Shown here in pieces: positions 23,959 to 34,030 of a stretch of 64,000 nt of DNA. The translations under genes and the position numbers were made by a program. The notes beneath the pieces are model-generated. The model saw nothing but the letters and a program-made list of their open reading frames with translations. It did not search any database and was not told where the DNA came from. Numbering within the stretch: position 1 is the first letter of the stretch; each line of letters starts with the position of its first letter. Source of the stretch: Sporosarcina globispora (GTDB lineage Bacteria > Bacillota > Bacilli > Bacillales > Cytobacillaceae); assembly GCF_001274725.1 (NCBI RefSeq), contig NZ_LGUF01000007.1:2301629-2365628 (forward strand), given 5' to 3'.

Positions 23959-25299
23959 ATGGCATTGAAGAACAGAACAACTATTAAACTAAACAAAAAG
24001 CACGAAGGAAAAGAATTCCGAAATGAGTTCCGATTTGTAGGTTTGGTTAAACCTGTACGAAAAAAAGAAGTAGATGGTGATAACTGGTTCGATGTTCCGT
24101 TCTACCAAAATACTAAAACTCAGACAAAAAAAGATCGCAGAGTACTTCAATTCAACGTTGAAACTGCTTATCGTAATGAATTAAAGGTAGAACTTGCAGG
24201 AATGGAAAAAGACGTAGCTTATATCTACAGCTCAAAACATAAAAAATCTGCTCCAGTAGATTGGAATGATCGAGAAAATAAAGCAGCTTATCCAGATGAA
24301 ACCTACCATTACATTCAACAAGAATGGGATAAAACTGAAGCAATTAGCAAGTATCTTGTAGAGGGCATGTGGGTAGATGTAAGAGGTCATTATGAATTTG
24401 ACAAGTTTGAGAATGATGAAGGTCAAGAGTTTAAGTCAGTTAAAAGGATTATTGACAATGTGTATCCATTAAAAAATGGTGAAGTTGAAATTAAAGGATT
24501 GAAAAAAGACGATGCTTTCAGAGTTTACGATTCTGAGTCTGAAGGCATTCAACTTGGCTTTGGTAAAGCTAATGACGAAGGTGTAGCAGCAATTAAAGTG
24601 GGATGGTTAAATCCTGAAGGTGGAGAATTATTTGTTTGCAAATTAGACGGTGAAACAGAAGGTAAGCGAACAAAGCTTGAGTACACAGAGGATGGCGTTG
24701 AAACTGATCGAATTACAGTTAGAAACAATGTAACAAATGACATTCAACTAATTGCTCTTGATGGTAAAAAAGAATACGTTCCATATGTGAGAAACTTTAA
24801 GTCACCTGATTTCTTTGAAGTAAACTCATTTGAAATGCAGATTGGTATAAAGAGTACCTATCAAGATGAACAAACAAAAGATACAAAAGTAAACGCTGTG
24901 TATCTTGCTTATGGTAAAGAGAAGAGTGTGCCAAAAGACGTAGAATTAACTGTTTATCACAAAGAAGCTGAAGAAGGTAAAACTCCATTCGCAGATGCTT
25001 TTGCAAGGTTAAATCGCTTAGATTTCTTAGTTGTAGAGGGTATTGACAATAATCGAGCAGAGTTTGCAATGGTTGAAGTTGAAGAGTCAGAAGATGATAA
25101 TCCATTTGAAGATGTAGGAGAAAAAGTAGCATCTTATGAGCAAGTTTCTACTGGTACTAAAAAAGGATTAGAAATTCTAACTTATGTCGGTGGTACATAT
25201 AAAAAAGAACTGCTAACTGACGAGGAAATTACAGAAGAGCAGCAAAATGAAGATCCTTTCTCAAGTGTAAATATCTCAGATGATGATCTTCCGTTTTAA
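23959..25299 (+). CDS. large protein with SSB-type C-terminal tail (phage ssDNA-binding candidate)
   Basis: 446 aa. It ends in an acidic stretch finishing ISDDDLPF, the same tip as Bacillus SsbA, which recruits replication partners. It is followed by ATPase, helicase and polymerase genes. The rest does not look like a standard 170-aa SSB; it has beta-rich repeats and would contain any OB folds. Probably the ssDNA-binding protein of the phage replisome, equivalent in position to SPbeta YorF/YorE-region genes. The tail is seen; ssDNA binding is inferred. Confidence 0.65.
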   Translation: MALKNRTTIKLNKKHEGKEFRNEFRFVGLVKPVRKKEVDGDNWFDVPFYQNTKTQTKKDRRVLQFNVETAYRNELKVELAGMEKDVAYIYSSKHKKSAPVDWNDRENKAAYPDETYHYIQQEWDKTEAISKYLVEGMWVDVRGHYEFDKFENDEGQEFKSVKRIIDNVYPLKNGEVEIKGLKKDDAFRVYDSESEGIQLGFGKANDEGVAAIKVGWLNPEGGELFVCKLDGETEGKRTKLEYTEDGVETDRITVRNNVTNDIQLIALDGKKEYVPYVRNFKSPDFFEVNSFEMQIGIKSTYQDEQTKDTKVNAVYLAYGKEKSVPKDVELTVYHKEAEEGKTPFADAFARLNRLDFLVVEGIDNNRAEFAMVEVEESEDDNPFEDVGEKVASYEQVSTGTKKGLEILTYVGGTYKKELLTDEEITEEQQNEDPFSSVNISDDDLPF

Positions 25300-25360
25300 T
25301 AGTAATTAATTTAATATTTGTAAATAGATATAAAATAAAATTCTAGGAGTGTTGTATATA

Positions 25361-26515
25361 ATGGCAGGATTTCGTAAAAAAATCAAAAAGAATGTTCCAC
25401 GGGTTGAACTACAATCAATTATTACACTTGTTGCTGGAGGGTATAAGACGGGCAAAACCCGTCTTTGGAAAGAAGTAACTGAATTACACTATGCTGATCC
25501 AGAAGAAGCGCTTTTACTTGCTTTTGAAGATGGGTATGAAACATGGGAACTAGATAACATTGTCCCTCTACACGAGGAAGGAACAGATAAAGACCTTTGG
25601 AAAGTTTGGGAGTTCTTTAAAAAAGAAGTTGTACCTGATCTTGTGCAAGAAGCAAAGACAGGGCGAATTGTAAAACTGATTGGTGTAGATACTGCAGACC
25701 GAGCAATTGATGCTTGTAGTGCATGGGTTCTTCACAACAGAACAAAAAAATACGGAAAAGATTTTGTTTCCCTCCAAGATATTTCAGACAGTACAAATGA
25801 AAATGGTTGGACAGCTCTATTCGAAGAATTGAGAAAGCCATTTGACACATTGAAAAATGCAGGTTATGGATTGTTCTATATTGGATGGACAAAGGAAAAA
25901 GAAACTACATTACATAATGGATTAAAATATAACTCAATCCAATTGATGATGAATAATACTGGGAAAAAAGTGTTTGAATCTCAAGCAAGTTTAATTTGCT
26001 GCTTATTCAATGAAACTACAGTATATGATCGCAGTGGTAATGAGCTTGAAGAGAATGTGAAAGACAAAAAGAAACGTGATGTGGCTAGTAATTTCCACGA
26101 TACTAAAACAATGATGTACTTTAGACCATCTGAATTTGTTGAAATTGCTGGAGGACGGTATACTGATTTACCTGAGAAAGAAGAATACAGTGCAGAAAGC
26201 TTCCTAAAGGTATTTGAAAATGCTGTTAATGGACAGTTAAAGAAAACAAAGAAAACAGTTGAAGAAATTAAAGTGGATGAAGAAAAAGATCGTCAAGAAA
26301 AGGCTAACGAGTTAGCTGATAAACTTGAAAATAACCCTTCTGATGTAATGGAACAAGTTGCTGAAGTAATTGCAAAAATGAATCCAAAGCAAAAGCAGGA
26401 GGCTGCTGCTGGATTTGAAAAAGAATTCGGAGTAAAGAATTATAAGCAAGAAGAAGGCAACTTAGAAAATCTCAAAAAAGCATTAGAAATTGTTGAAAAC
26501 ATTGTAAGTAAATAA
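25361..26515 (+). CDS. P-loop ATPase of the replication module (YorG-like)
   Basis: 384 aa. ATG 25361 chosen behind TAGGAGTG. Walker A is AGGYKTGKTR at about residues 25-34. The RecA-like/AAA organisation resembles Sak4-type phage recombination ATPases (ATP-binding protein YorG in SPbeta). The C-terminal 90 residues are a charged helical tail. It lies between the SSB-tailed protein and the helicase, consistent with ssDNA loading or recombination-dependent replication. Confidence 0.75.
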   Translation: MAGFRKKIKKNVPRVELQSIITLVAGGYKTGKTRLWKEVTELHYADPEEALLLAFEDGYETWELDNIVPLHEEGTDKDLWKVWEFFKKEVVPDLVQEAKTGRIVKLIGVDTADRAIDACSAWVLHNRTKKYGKDFVSLQDISDSTNENGWTALFEELRKPFDTLKNAGYGLFYIGWTKEKETTLHNGLKYNSIQLMMNNTGKKVFESQASLICCLFNETTVYDRSGNELEENVKDKKKRDVASNFHDTKTMMYFRPSEFVEIAGGRYTDLPEKEEYSAESFLKVFENAVNGQLKKTKKTVEEIKVDEEKDRQEKANELADKLENNPSDVMEQVAEVIAKMNPKQKQEAAAGFEKEFGVKNYKQEEGNLENLKKALEIVENIVSK

Positions 26516-26525
26516 TTTAACAAAC

Positions 26526-26555
26526 ACAGGGTAGGTAAAGAATTATCTACCCTGT
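26526..26555 (+). other. 13-bp stem-loop between ATPase and zinc-finger genes
   Basis: ACAGGGTAGGTAA pairs with TTATCTACCCTGT (one G-T wobble) around an AGAA loop. Only AAATTTATAAG follows, so it is a weak terminator or an mRNA 3'-stabilising element that lowers downstream expression. Confidence 0.6.
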
Positions 26556-26577
26556 AAATTTATAAGAAGGTGAAATA

Positions 26578-27174
26578 ATGAAGGAAGTAAAATGTACGTG
26601 GTGTAAAACAAAAGATAAAAAAGAGGAAATGAAGGTTGAAGAAAAAGGTACTGGTAAATTTAATAAAAATGGTACGGAAAAAATGGTGAGAAAATACTTC
26701 CATAAAGAATGTGAGATTGAATTTATTAAAGATAAAGAAATGAAAAAAAAGGAATTAGTTGAACTTGATTTATTATACAGTTTTCTTAGAGATCTACATA
26801 AGATTCAATTTCTAGATGGGCGTATGATGGAAAAGATCCAAGATTTAAGAAATGGAACAATAAAGATTGACGGTAGGAAAATTAATAAATATAAACAAGG
26901 TGTTACGTATTCCCTTATGCTGGAAACGTATCAATATATCCAGCAGAAAATTGATTTCATTTTAAATTCAAATCAATTTAAAGAAAAGTGGAATGAGTTT
27001 TCTTATATTTTTGGTACTATGGTTAGAAATATCAATACTGTTCAAGAAGCAGAAAACAGGAGAGTGATAACGGAGAAAATTAACCGAAACATTAAAGTAG
27101 ATAAAGAAACTGTTGAAATTGAAGTAAAGAAAACACAGAAAAAAGATGACTTAGACATATCTGATTTTCTATAG
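26578..27174 (+). CDS. replication-module protein with small zinc motif, 198 aa
   Basis: CTWC near residue 7 and FHKEC near residue 41 form a CxxC...HxxxC zinc site; the remainder is helical and basic. Located between the P-loop ATPase and the helicase. Function unknown; helicase-loader or primase-cofactor roles are only positional guesses. Confidence 0.6.
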   Translation: MKEVKCTWCKTKDKKEEMKVEEKGTGKFNKNGTEKMVRKYFHKECEIEFIKDKEMKKKELVELDLLYSFLRDLHKIQFLDGRMMEKIQDLRNGTIKIDGRKINKYKQGVTYSLMLETYQYIQQKIDFILNSNQFKEKWNEFSYIFGTMVRNINTVQEAENRRVITEKINRNIKVDKETVEIEVKKTQKKDDLDISDFL

Positions 27175-27186
27175 AGGGATGATAAT

Positions 27187-28689
27187 ATGAAATATATTAA
27201 AGAATTTATTGAACCATCATACATACACGAATCATTGCTTGTTGGATACTTATGGGCTAACCCAAGTTTATTCCAAAAATACCGAACACATAAGGTTACA
27301 CAGGAGACTTTTACAGAAGCAGTTTGGTACTTTTATTTTACTGTAGGTAAGCAGATGTTTGAGAATGGAATTAGAGATTTTGATGACAAAACTACATACG
27401 CATTCCTAGTATCTAGACCAAAAGAGAAAAATAAAAAGAGTTATATTGATGCCTATAATGACTTTGGTGGCTATGATACTATTTCAGAACTAATGGAAGC
27501 ATGTAAGAGCGATAGCCAGAATGATGAATATCATTTTAGTGAAATCCAAAAATACGAGAGTCTTAGAAAGTTACAAAAAGATTCTTTAATAAATGTTGAG
27601 GATAGACTTCTTGTTGAAAAATTATTAAAGATGACATTAAAACAAGTGCAGCTTTATATAACTGTAAAACAAAAAGAAGCTTTCTCACATATCAATTCTG
27701 GAGATGTTATAGAGCATGATTTAGTTGATGGTTTAGATGAAACTATTGAGGATTTGAACTCAGGTGAATCAATGGGATCTCCACTACATGACGCACCAAG
27801 ATTAAATAGAAAAATCAAAGGGTGGAAAAACGGCTCACTTTACTATCTTGTTCTTTCATCTGGAGTAGGTAAATCTTCTATTGCAATGGAAAAATTCATC
27901 CTTAGTTTGTTTGAAAATCAAGAAAAAGCGTTACTTGCCATCAATGAAGAAAGTGTAAAAAAGTGGCGTTCTCTTTTATTGGCGACAATAAGTGCAAAAA
28001 TAAATAAAAAGCCTATTAACCGAGAGAAAATGTTTGAAGGTAATTTTCAGCAAGACATGTTAGATAAATTGGAAGCAGCCAAACAATGGGCTTGGAAACA
28101 CGGTCAAGGACTTGTAAAGACTCTTGAATTAAAGAAATATAGGGTAGAAGACATTCTTAGCCGAGTTGAATTATACAGACCAAAAGGATATACAAAATTA
28201 ATTATTGATACATTTAAGCCTGACAGATCCTCCACTGACTTAGCACGATGGGAGTCATTTTCAAACTCAGCGCAAGAACTACACGACTTAATTAAAGAGG
28301 ATAACTACAATGTGGGTACGCTTGCTACTGTTCAGCTAAAGTTAGGAAAAGAAACCAGATACTTAGACTTGGATAGTACAGGTAAATCAATGGAGATCAA
28401 TGAGGTTGCTGCAGTTGTAATGATGGGCAGGCTACTATTTGCAGATGAGTATCAAGATGAGAAAAGTAAGTTTAAATTAAAGCCGTACAATTACAAAAAA
28501 GACGAATTGACAGGCGAATGGTTTGAGGAACCTTATAAATTAAATGATAAAAAGACATACTTAGTTCTTTTTCTTGCTAAAAATCGTTTTGGCAGTGAAG
28601 AAGAGCAAATTATTTACGAAGTAAACTATGAAATAAACTCATTTAAAGAGGTAGCATTTGTGAAAGTTCCAAGATACGGAGGCATGTAG
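27187..28689 (+). CDS. yorI: DnaB-like replicative helicase (YorI-like)
   Basis: 500 aa. N-terminal helical domain (1-170), then a RecA-type core with Walker A SSGVGKSS near residue 224, Walker B-like LIIDTFKP near 340, and a later basic finger region. Size and domain order fit replicative helicases and SPbeta YorI. It precedes the TOPRIM, RecJ and polymerase genes and is probably the fork helicase. Confidence 0.85.
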   Translation: MKYIKEFIEPSYIHESLLVGYLWANPSLFQKYRTHKVTQETFTEAVWYFYFTVGKQMFENGIRDFDDKTTYAFLVSRPKEKNKKSYIDAYNDFGGYDTISELMEACKSDSQNDEYHFSEIQKYESLRKLQKDSLINVEDRLLVEKLLKMTLKQVQLYITVKQKEAFSHINSGDVIEHDLVDGLDETIEDLNSGESMGSPLHDAPRLNRKIKGWKNGSLYYLVLSSGVGKSSIAMEKFILSLFENQEKALLAINEESVKKWRSLLLATISAKINKKPINREKMFEGNFQQDMLDKLEAAKQWAWKHGQGLVKTLELKKYRVEDILSRVELYRPKGYTKLIIDTFKPDRSSTDLARWESFSNSAQELHDLIKEDNYNVGTLATVQLKLGKETRYLDLDSTGKSMEINEVAAVVMMGRLLFADEYQDEKSKFKLKPYNYKKDELTGEWFEEPYKLNDKKTYLVLFLAKNRFGSEEEQIIYEVNYEINSFKEVAFVKVPRYGGM

Positions 28690-28704
28690 CGAGTAGGTGA
28701 GAAT

Positions 28705-29772
28705 GTGTCGGACTTACAAGAAATAAAGAAAAGAATACATAATGAAGGTAAGATTGAAGAAGTTTTAGAGATGTTAGATTGCTGGAGCATTAACACAGAA
28801 CAGAATGGGAAACTTTATGTTGCTGGCTTACCCGATGGAGATAATGAACGAAGTGTACAAGTGAAAAATAACGAGTCACTAATCAGTCACATTCGATCTA
28901 AAGGCGTAGAAGGCAGTATATTTGATATTGTCAGTTACATTGTATTTAATGCGGACACAAAAGAAAAAAGAGATGACTCATTATCTAAAAGTAAGTTTTG
29001 GATTTGTCAGAAATTGAATTATCCAGAATACATAGATGAATTCTATAGAGTTACATCTGATGTAAAAGCAGAAAAGCCACAATTCAATTCTTGGTTAAAG
29101 AAAGTTAATCAAACAAAAGAGATTATAATTGTAGAAAATAACGTTTATCCAGTCAATGTACTAAGTAACTTTGGGACAATTCCCTATAAGAAATGGGTAG
29201 ATGAAGGGTTATCTATAAAAACTCAAAAAGAGTTTCAGGTGGGAATAGATGTAAAAACTGAGCGTATTACCTTTGCTGTTCATAATAAAAATGGTGAGCT
29301 AATAGGGGTGAAAGGGAGATACTGCGGTAGCGATAAGAAAATTGAAGATCAATACAAGTATCTCTATCTCCTTCCTTGTAATAAATCAATTGAATTTTTC
29401 AATCTGCATAGAGCATTACCTCATATAAAAAATAAGAAAGAAGTAATTATTGTCGAGGGTGGAAAAACCACCATGTATCTTCATCAGTGGGGCTATAAAA
29501 ATAGCATAAGTATTGAAGGAGATAGTTTGTCAGAATATCAGATACAAATATTGAAAAGTTTAGGGTTGGATATTAAATTTCTTTTTGCTTACGACAAGGA
29601 TAAAGATGCTGCATTTATTGTACAAGAAGCGTCTAAATTAAATGGTCGAATGAAATATGGAATATTCGATAGGGATAACATGTTAACGGATAAGGACTCT
29701 CCAACAGATAAAGGAAAGTTAGTCTGGGAGAAATTATACAGCGATTTTCAATTTAAACTAAGGTTGGGATAA
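28705..29772 (+). CDS. TOPRIM protein, DnaG-type primase-like (YorJ-like)
   Basis: 355 aa, GTG start. The TOPRIM signature is visible: VIIVEGGKTTMYLHQWG (catalytic Glu) and FAYDKDKDAA (DxD). There is no N-terminal CHC2 zinc finger, unlike DnaG, so it may be a zinc-less primase or a primase-like nuclease. Sixteen bp behind the helicase, 1 bp before the RecJ-like gene. Confidence 0.75.
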   Translation: MSDLQEIKKRIHNEGKIEEVLEMLDCWSINTEQNGKLYVAGLPDGDNERSVQVKNNESLISHIRSKGVEGSIFDIVSYIVFNADTKEKRDDSLSKSKFWICQKLNYPEYIDEFYRVTSDVKAEKPQFNSWLKKVNQTKEIIIVENNVYPVNVLSNFGTIPYKKWVDEGLSIKTQKEFQVGIDVKTERITFAVHNKNGELIGVKGRYCGSDKKIEDQYKYLYLLPCNKSIEFFNLHRALPHIKNKKEVIIVEGGKTTMYLHQWGYKNSISIEGDSLSEYQIQILKSLGLDIKFLFAYDKDKDAAFIVQEASKLNGRMKYGIFDRDNMLTDKDSPTDKGKLVWEKLYSDFQFKLRLG

Positions 29773-29773
29773 T

Positions 29774-31462
29774 ATGCAATACACATTAATTGGGGATAAT
29801 GATTACCTATTTAGTCCTGTAGATACAATCTTTAAAAATAGAGGGGTAACGAATAAGGAAGATATTTTAAATTTAGATGAGTCTAAATGTCATAGTTATA
29901 AGTTATTAAAAAATATAGAGAGAGCTGCAGATTTATTAATTCGACATATCAATGAGGGCAGTGAAGTATTTGTTCAGGCAGATCCAGATTGTGATGGTTA
30001 TTCTTCAACTTCAATGATAATTAATTATATAAAAAAATCTTTCGGTAAGTGTAATTTAACTTGGCACTTACCGAAAGGAAAAGAACACGGTGTTGAAGTG
30101 AAAAATGTACCAAATAATACTAAATTGGTCATAATTCCAGACTCAGGAAGTAATCAATATAAAGAACACAAGGAATTGCAGGAAAAAGGAATTGATGTAA
30201 TTGTACTTGATCATCATATTTGTGAGGAAGAATCTAAAGATGCAATTGTAGTTAACAATCAATTATCACCTCTCTATCCTAATAAAAATTTATCTGGTGC
30301 AGGTATAGTGTATAAATTTTGTCAAGCTCTTGATGATAAATTAGGTCTTAATAATGCCGACAACTATTTAGATTTATTAGCTATAGGAAACATCGGAGAT
30401 ATGATGGACTTGAGGGAACCAGAAACGAGATATCTCGTTAAACGGGGATTGGACAATATTCAAAATCCAATGTTAAAGGAAATAATTAAAAAACAAGATT
30501 TTTCAATGAAAGGGACAGTGAATATTCACAATGTAGGCTTTTTTGTCTGCCCATTAATTAATGCAGGGGTTAGATTTGGTTCAAATGAAGACAAGAAACA
30601 ACTAATGGAAGCCTTGTTAGAGTCTAAAGAAGAAGTTTATTACAAAAAGAAAGATGTATATGAATCCATACAGGAAGCAACGGCAAGGAATCTAGGTAAC
30701 TTGAGAAATAGACAGAATACAGCAAGGGACAATAGTACAGAGAAGATTATTAGTATAGTTGAAAGTAGTAATCTAAAAGAACGTTCTATTATTGTTGCCA
30801 AAGTTGGTGATTTTCTTGATAAAAGCTTAACAGGATTAGTGGCAAATAATCTTGCGAAAAAGTATAAAAAACCTGTTGTTCTGTTAAGAGAAAAGGAAAA
30901 CGGTATTTTCACTGGATCAGCAAGAGGATACGATAAAGGTAATATCAAAAACTTTAGAGAACACCTACTTGATACGGATTTATTCAACTTTTGTGAAGGT
31001 CACGATAACTCATTTGGTGTTGAAATTGAAACAGAGAGACTTAAAGAGCTTGAAGATTTACTTTTAAAAACTAAAGAAGAGTCCACAGGTACAGGAATTG
31101 AAGTTGATTTTGAAATTCCTTTCAACGATATTGATAAACAATTGGTTCTAGAGGTAGGAGAATATAAAAATGAGTGGGGATCGACTATACAGGAACCCAA
31201 AATTATTTATAAAGGTTTGACTGTTGCAGCAAACGATATTTCTCTTATTGGAAAGAAGAAAAATACATTAAAACTCATAGTAAATGACATTGAATTCATT
31301 AAATTCTTTGTAAAAAAAGAGGAATATGAAACGCATTTCAGTGAGGGTGAAACTTTTTATATAGATGTAATAGGAAAGTGCTCCATAAATGAATGGAACG
31401 GTGTTAGAACCCCACAAATCGAAATATTAGAATATAAAGTTACTGAAACCTTGTTATTCTAA
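29774..31462 (+). CDS. yorK: DHH-family single-strand exonuclease, RecJ-like (YorK-like)
   Basis: 562 aa. Motifs VQADPDCDGYSSTS (DPDCDG), VIIPDSGS and VIVLDHHICEE (DHH) define the RecJ core; a DHHA1-type domain with GSARG follows at about residue 380. RecJ degrades ssDNA 5' to 3' and may act in phage recombination or primer removal. Gene order helicase-TOPRIM-RecJ-polymerase matches SPbeta yorIJKL. Confidence 0.85.
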   Translation: MQYTLIGDNDYLFSPVDTIFKNRGVTNKEDILNLDESKCHSYKLLKNIERAADLLIRHINEGSEVFVQADPDCDGYSSTSMIINYIKKSFGKCNLTWHLPKGKEHGVEVKNVPNNTKLVIIPDSGSNQYKEHKELQEKGIDVIVLDHHICEEESKDAIVVNNQLSPLYPNKNLSGAGIVYKFCQALDDKLGLNNADNYLDLLAIGNIGDMMDLREPETRYLVKRGLDNIQNPMLKEIIKKQDFSMKGTVNIHNVGFFVCPLINAGVRFGSNEDKKQLMEALLESKEEVYYKKKDVYESIQEATARNLGNLRNRQNTARDNSTEKIISIVESSNLKERSIIVAKVGDFLDKSLTGLVANNLAKKYKKPVVLLREKENGIFTGSARGYDKGNIKNFREHLLDTDLFNFCEGHDNSFGVEIETERLKELEDLLLKTKEESTGTGIEVDFEIPFNDIDKQLVLEVGEYKNEWGSTIQEPKIIYKGLTVAANDISLIGKKKNTLKLIVNDIEFIKFFVKKEEYETHFSEGETFYIDVIGKCSINEWNGVRTPQIEILEYKVTETLLF

Positions 31463-31486
31463 ATAGAAAAGAAATGAGGTGAAGAA

Positions 31487-33787
31487 TTGTTAATTCAACC
31501 TAAGTTAGAGACAGAAGTAACAAAAAAGTATGAAAAACATTGGACTGATAATTTTGATGATATCGAAAGACTGTTTATAAAAGATACCCCAAAGTTAGGG
31601 GTATTTGATGCCGAAACAACTGGACTACATATTAAAAAAGATAAACCTTTTATGTGGGTATTTGGATGGCTGTTACCAAAAGAAAAACAAACTAACGAAT
31701 TAAAAGGAAGAGTTTTTGCTTTTGAACATGATTTAGTTCTTTTAGTAAAAATAATTAATCTATCAAAAGAAATAAAAATGCTTGTAGGACATAATGTAAA
31801 GTATGACCTACACATGCTAATCAATGGTGGGGTAGATGAAGAAATTGTCTACGACTTAAAGAATATCTCTGATACAATGGGAATTTGCAGAATGTCATTC
31901 GATGCTGTTTCAGCTAGAGATGGAGGAGACATGTTGGGGCTAAAAAAAGTCTCTGAAAAATATATTGATCCAAGAGCAGCCGAATTTGAAAAAGAAGTTA
32001 AGAAGGAATTAAAAAGAATTAATGATGCAAAACGTGTAGTATTAAAGGATTTACTTAAACCTTATAAAGATATCGGATGGGGCTTAGGAAAGATAAAGGA
32101 AGCTTACAAAGTTAAAAAGAGAAATGAAATGGACATGTTTACAAAAGAGCGTAAACAAAGATGGCTTGAAATACCAAAAGAAATTGAAAATTTATATTTC
32201 AATTGGCTTGAAGAACACCCTTTTGCCGATTACTCTGAAGTTGATAGAAATATTATGATGGAGTATGTTCATGGTGATGGTATTTACACATTAGAACTTG
32301 TTGAAAAGTTTTATCCTACAGTATTACAAAGAAAGCAGAAAGAATTATTTGAAAAAGAAAATAAATTGATAATCGAATTATTAAAAATGGAACGTGTAGG
32401 CATGACAGTAAATATGGATTACCTAAAGGAATGTTTTGAGAAATGTGATAATGAAATTCAGAAGCTTTATGAAGAATTGTGGAATATAGTTGGAGAGTTT
32501 TTTACTGTCTCACAAGAGAAAGTTATTGCGGATTATTTTGAAAAGTTGCTTGGTGAAAGACCCTCTTCAACAGATAAATCCTTCTTGAAAAAGCATAAGG
32601 AAGATCGAGTTTCACAATTAATCACTAGGTTAAGACGATTAGAAAAATGGCAATCCACATACATTTCAAGAATAATTGAAGTTGCTGAATATGATGGGAA
32701 TTTCTATACTCAATATGGCCAATTCAATACTGTCTCTGGGAGATTAGGCTCTGATGCACAGCAGTTTCCAAAGGAAAGGATTCTCTCAGAAGAAGGAGAA
32801 AAATACGAAAAGGAACACGGAGAAGGAAAAGCGCCTGTGGAGATGGAAATCTTTTCACCAAGAAGAGCGTTTATTCCTAGAGGTGGGAAATATGGTAAGA
32901 TTGCTTATTTTGACTTGTCTCAAATTGAGTTAAGGGCACAAGCAAACTACACTATGCTTCTAGGCAGACCTGATCTCAACTTATGTCGTGCATACATGCC
33001 TTATAAATGTAAGCATTATAAAACAGGAGAAGAGTATAAGTACGACACTAAAATTGAACGTATGAGATGGATCGAAAAGAAAGATGATGGAACATCAGTG
33101 TGGTTAATGGAGGACGGTTCACCTTGGGTTCCTACTGATGTTCATAGTGAGACTAGTCACAATACACTGATCGCTTTGGCTTATAAATGTGCAGAAAAGT
33201 ATAAAGAATACTTTCATGATACAGAGTCACCAGTTGATGAAAAATCATTCAAAAAGTTTTGGAGATACATAGGAAAAATGTTTAACTTCATGCGTAACTA
33301 TGGTGGAGGAGCAAAGAAAGCCTCTGAAGCTTTAGAAGTATCAATGGAAATTGCAAATGCATTAGTTTCTGGCTGGTCTAGCACATTCCCTGAAGTGGCG
33401 TATTATCAAAAAATGGTAGGGAGTAAAGTACAAAAGGCTAATCATGCTACAAACATGTATGGCAGAGTTTACTATCTGTCAAATACAGAAAAGGCTTATA
33501 AAGTTGGAAACTACCTTGTACAAGGCTCATGTGCAGATATGCTTAAAGACTATGTAGTTAGAATCGGTGAATGGTTGAAACAAAATAAATGTAAGACATT
33601 GTTTTTAGCTAATATTCATGATGAACTCCAATTCCTTGTTTATGAAGGAGAGGAATGGATATTTCCATACATTAAGCAGATCATGGAAGACGTTGATTGG
33701 ATGAAAGTACCTGTAGTTGTTGACTTGGAGATAACTGAAACAACATGGGCAGATAAAAAAGAAGTTCACATTGAATTGCCAGCTTAA
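31487..33787 (+). CDS. family A (Pol I type) DNA polymerase with proofreading domain
   Basis: 766 aa, TTG start after GAGGTG. N-terminal 3'-5' exonuclease: FDAETTG near 41, GHNVKYDLHML, and a YxxxD-like MEYVHGDG. Polymerase motif A is YFDLSQIELR (Asp476); motif B lies around KKFWRYIGKMFNFMRNYGGG; motif C is IHDEL (His711-Asp-Glu). No 5' nuclease domain. In SPbeta this position (yorL) is held by a DnaE-type C-family polymerase, so the replicase appears to have been exchanged. Confidence 0.9.
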   Translation: MLIQPKLETEVTKKYEKHWTDNFDDIERLFIKDTPKLGVFDAETTGLHIKKDKPFMWVFGWLLPKEKQTNELKGRVFAFEHDLVLLVKIINLSKEIKMLVGHNVKYDLHMLINGGVDEEIVYDLKNISDTMGICRMSFDAVSARDGGDMLGLKKVSEKYIDPRAAEFEKEVKKELKRINDAKRVVLKDLLKPYKDIGWGLGKIKEAYKVKKRNEMDMFTKERKQRWLEIPKEIENLYFNWLEEHPFADYSEVDRNIMMEYVHGDGIYTLELVEKFYPTVLQRKQKELFEKENKLIIELLKMERVGMTVNMDYLKECFEKCDNEIQKLYEELWNIVGEFFTVSQEKVIADYFEKLLGERPSSTDKSFLKKHKEDRVSQLITRLRRLEKWQSTYISRIIEVAEYDGNFYTQYGQFNTVSGRLGSDAQQFPKERILSEEGEKYEKEHGEGKAPVEMEIFSPRRAFIPRGGKYGKIAYFDLSQIELRAQANYTMLLGRPDLNLCRAYMPYKCKHYKTGEEYKYDTKIERMRWIEKKDDGTSVWLMEDGSPWVPTDVHSETSHNTLIALAYKCAEKYKEYFHDTESPVDEKSFKKFWRYIGKMFNFMRNYGGGAKKASEALEVSMEIANALVSGWSSTFPEVAYYQKMVGSKVQKANHATNMYGRVYYLSNTEKAYKVGNYLVQGSCADMLKDYVVRIGEWLKQNKCKTLFLANIHDELQFLVYEGEEWIFPYIKQIMEDVDWMKVPVVVDLEITETTWADKKEVHIELPA

Positions 33788-33803
33788 GGAGGTGTGAAGT
33801 CCA

Positions 33804-33938
33804 ATGATATCAAGGCTAAAAGACAGTATAAATCACTATAAAATTAAACTTTTATCTCAAGAGTCAATGCTGCTGGAATCAGTGTTGATATTGATCTCAT
33901 TTATTATTTTGATCGGAGTTCATAATTTTGCAAAATAA
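33804..33938 (+). CDS. small membrane peptide, 44 aa
   Basis: ATG 33804 after AAGGAGGTGTG. Basic N-terminus then one membrane helix (about 22-41). Directly behind the polymerase. Confidence 0.5.
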   Translation: MISRLKDSINHYKIKLLSQESMLLESVLILISFIILIGVHNFAK

Positions 33939-33970
33939 GTGTTGTAATATCAAATAATTTAACATATAAT
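33922..33970 (+). promoter_or_regulatory. promoter with two operator-like blocks 32 bp apart
   Basis: TTGTAA (33942-33947), 17-bp spacer TATCAAATAATTTAACA, TATAAT (33965-33970). A second ATAATTT lies at 33922, exactly 32 bp before the one at 33954. It serves the YorM-like gene. Confidence 0.65.
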
Positions 33971-34030
33971 AAAATTAATCAAATAAGAAAGGAAGTGATG
34001 AGCCTAACCTTGGCAAGTTAGGTGATCAAT

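Noticed and set aside
30085-30100. Second LexA-type box inside the RecJ-like gene
   Set aside because: The match (GAACACGGTGTT) breaks the GTTC half and is within coding sequence.
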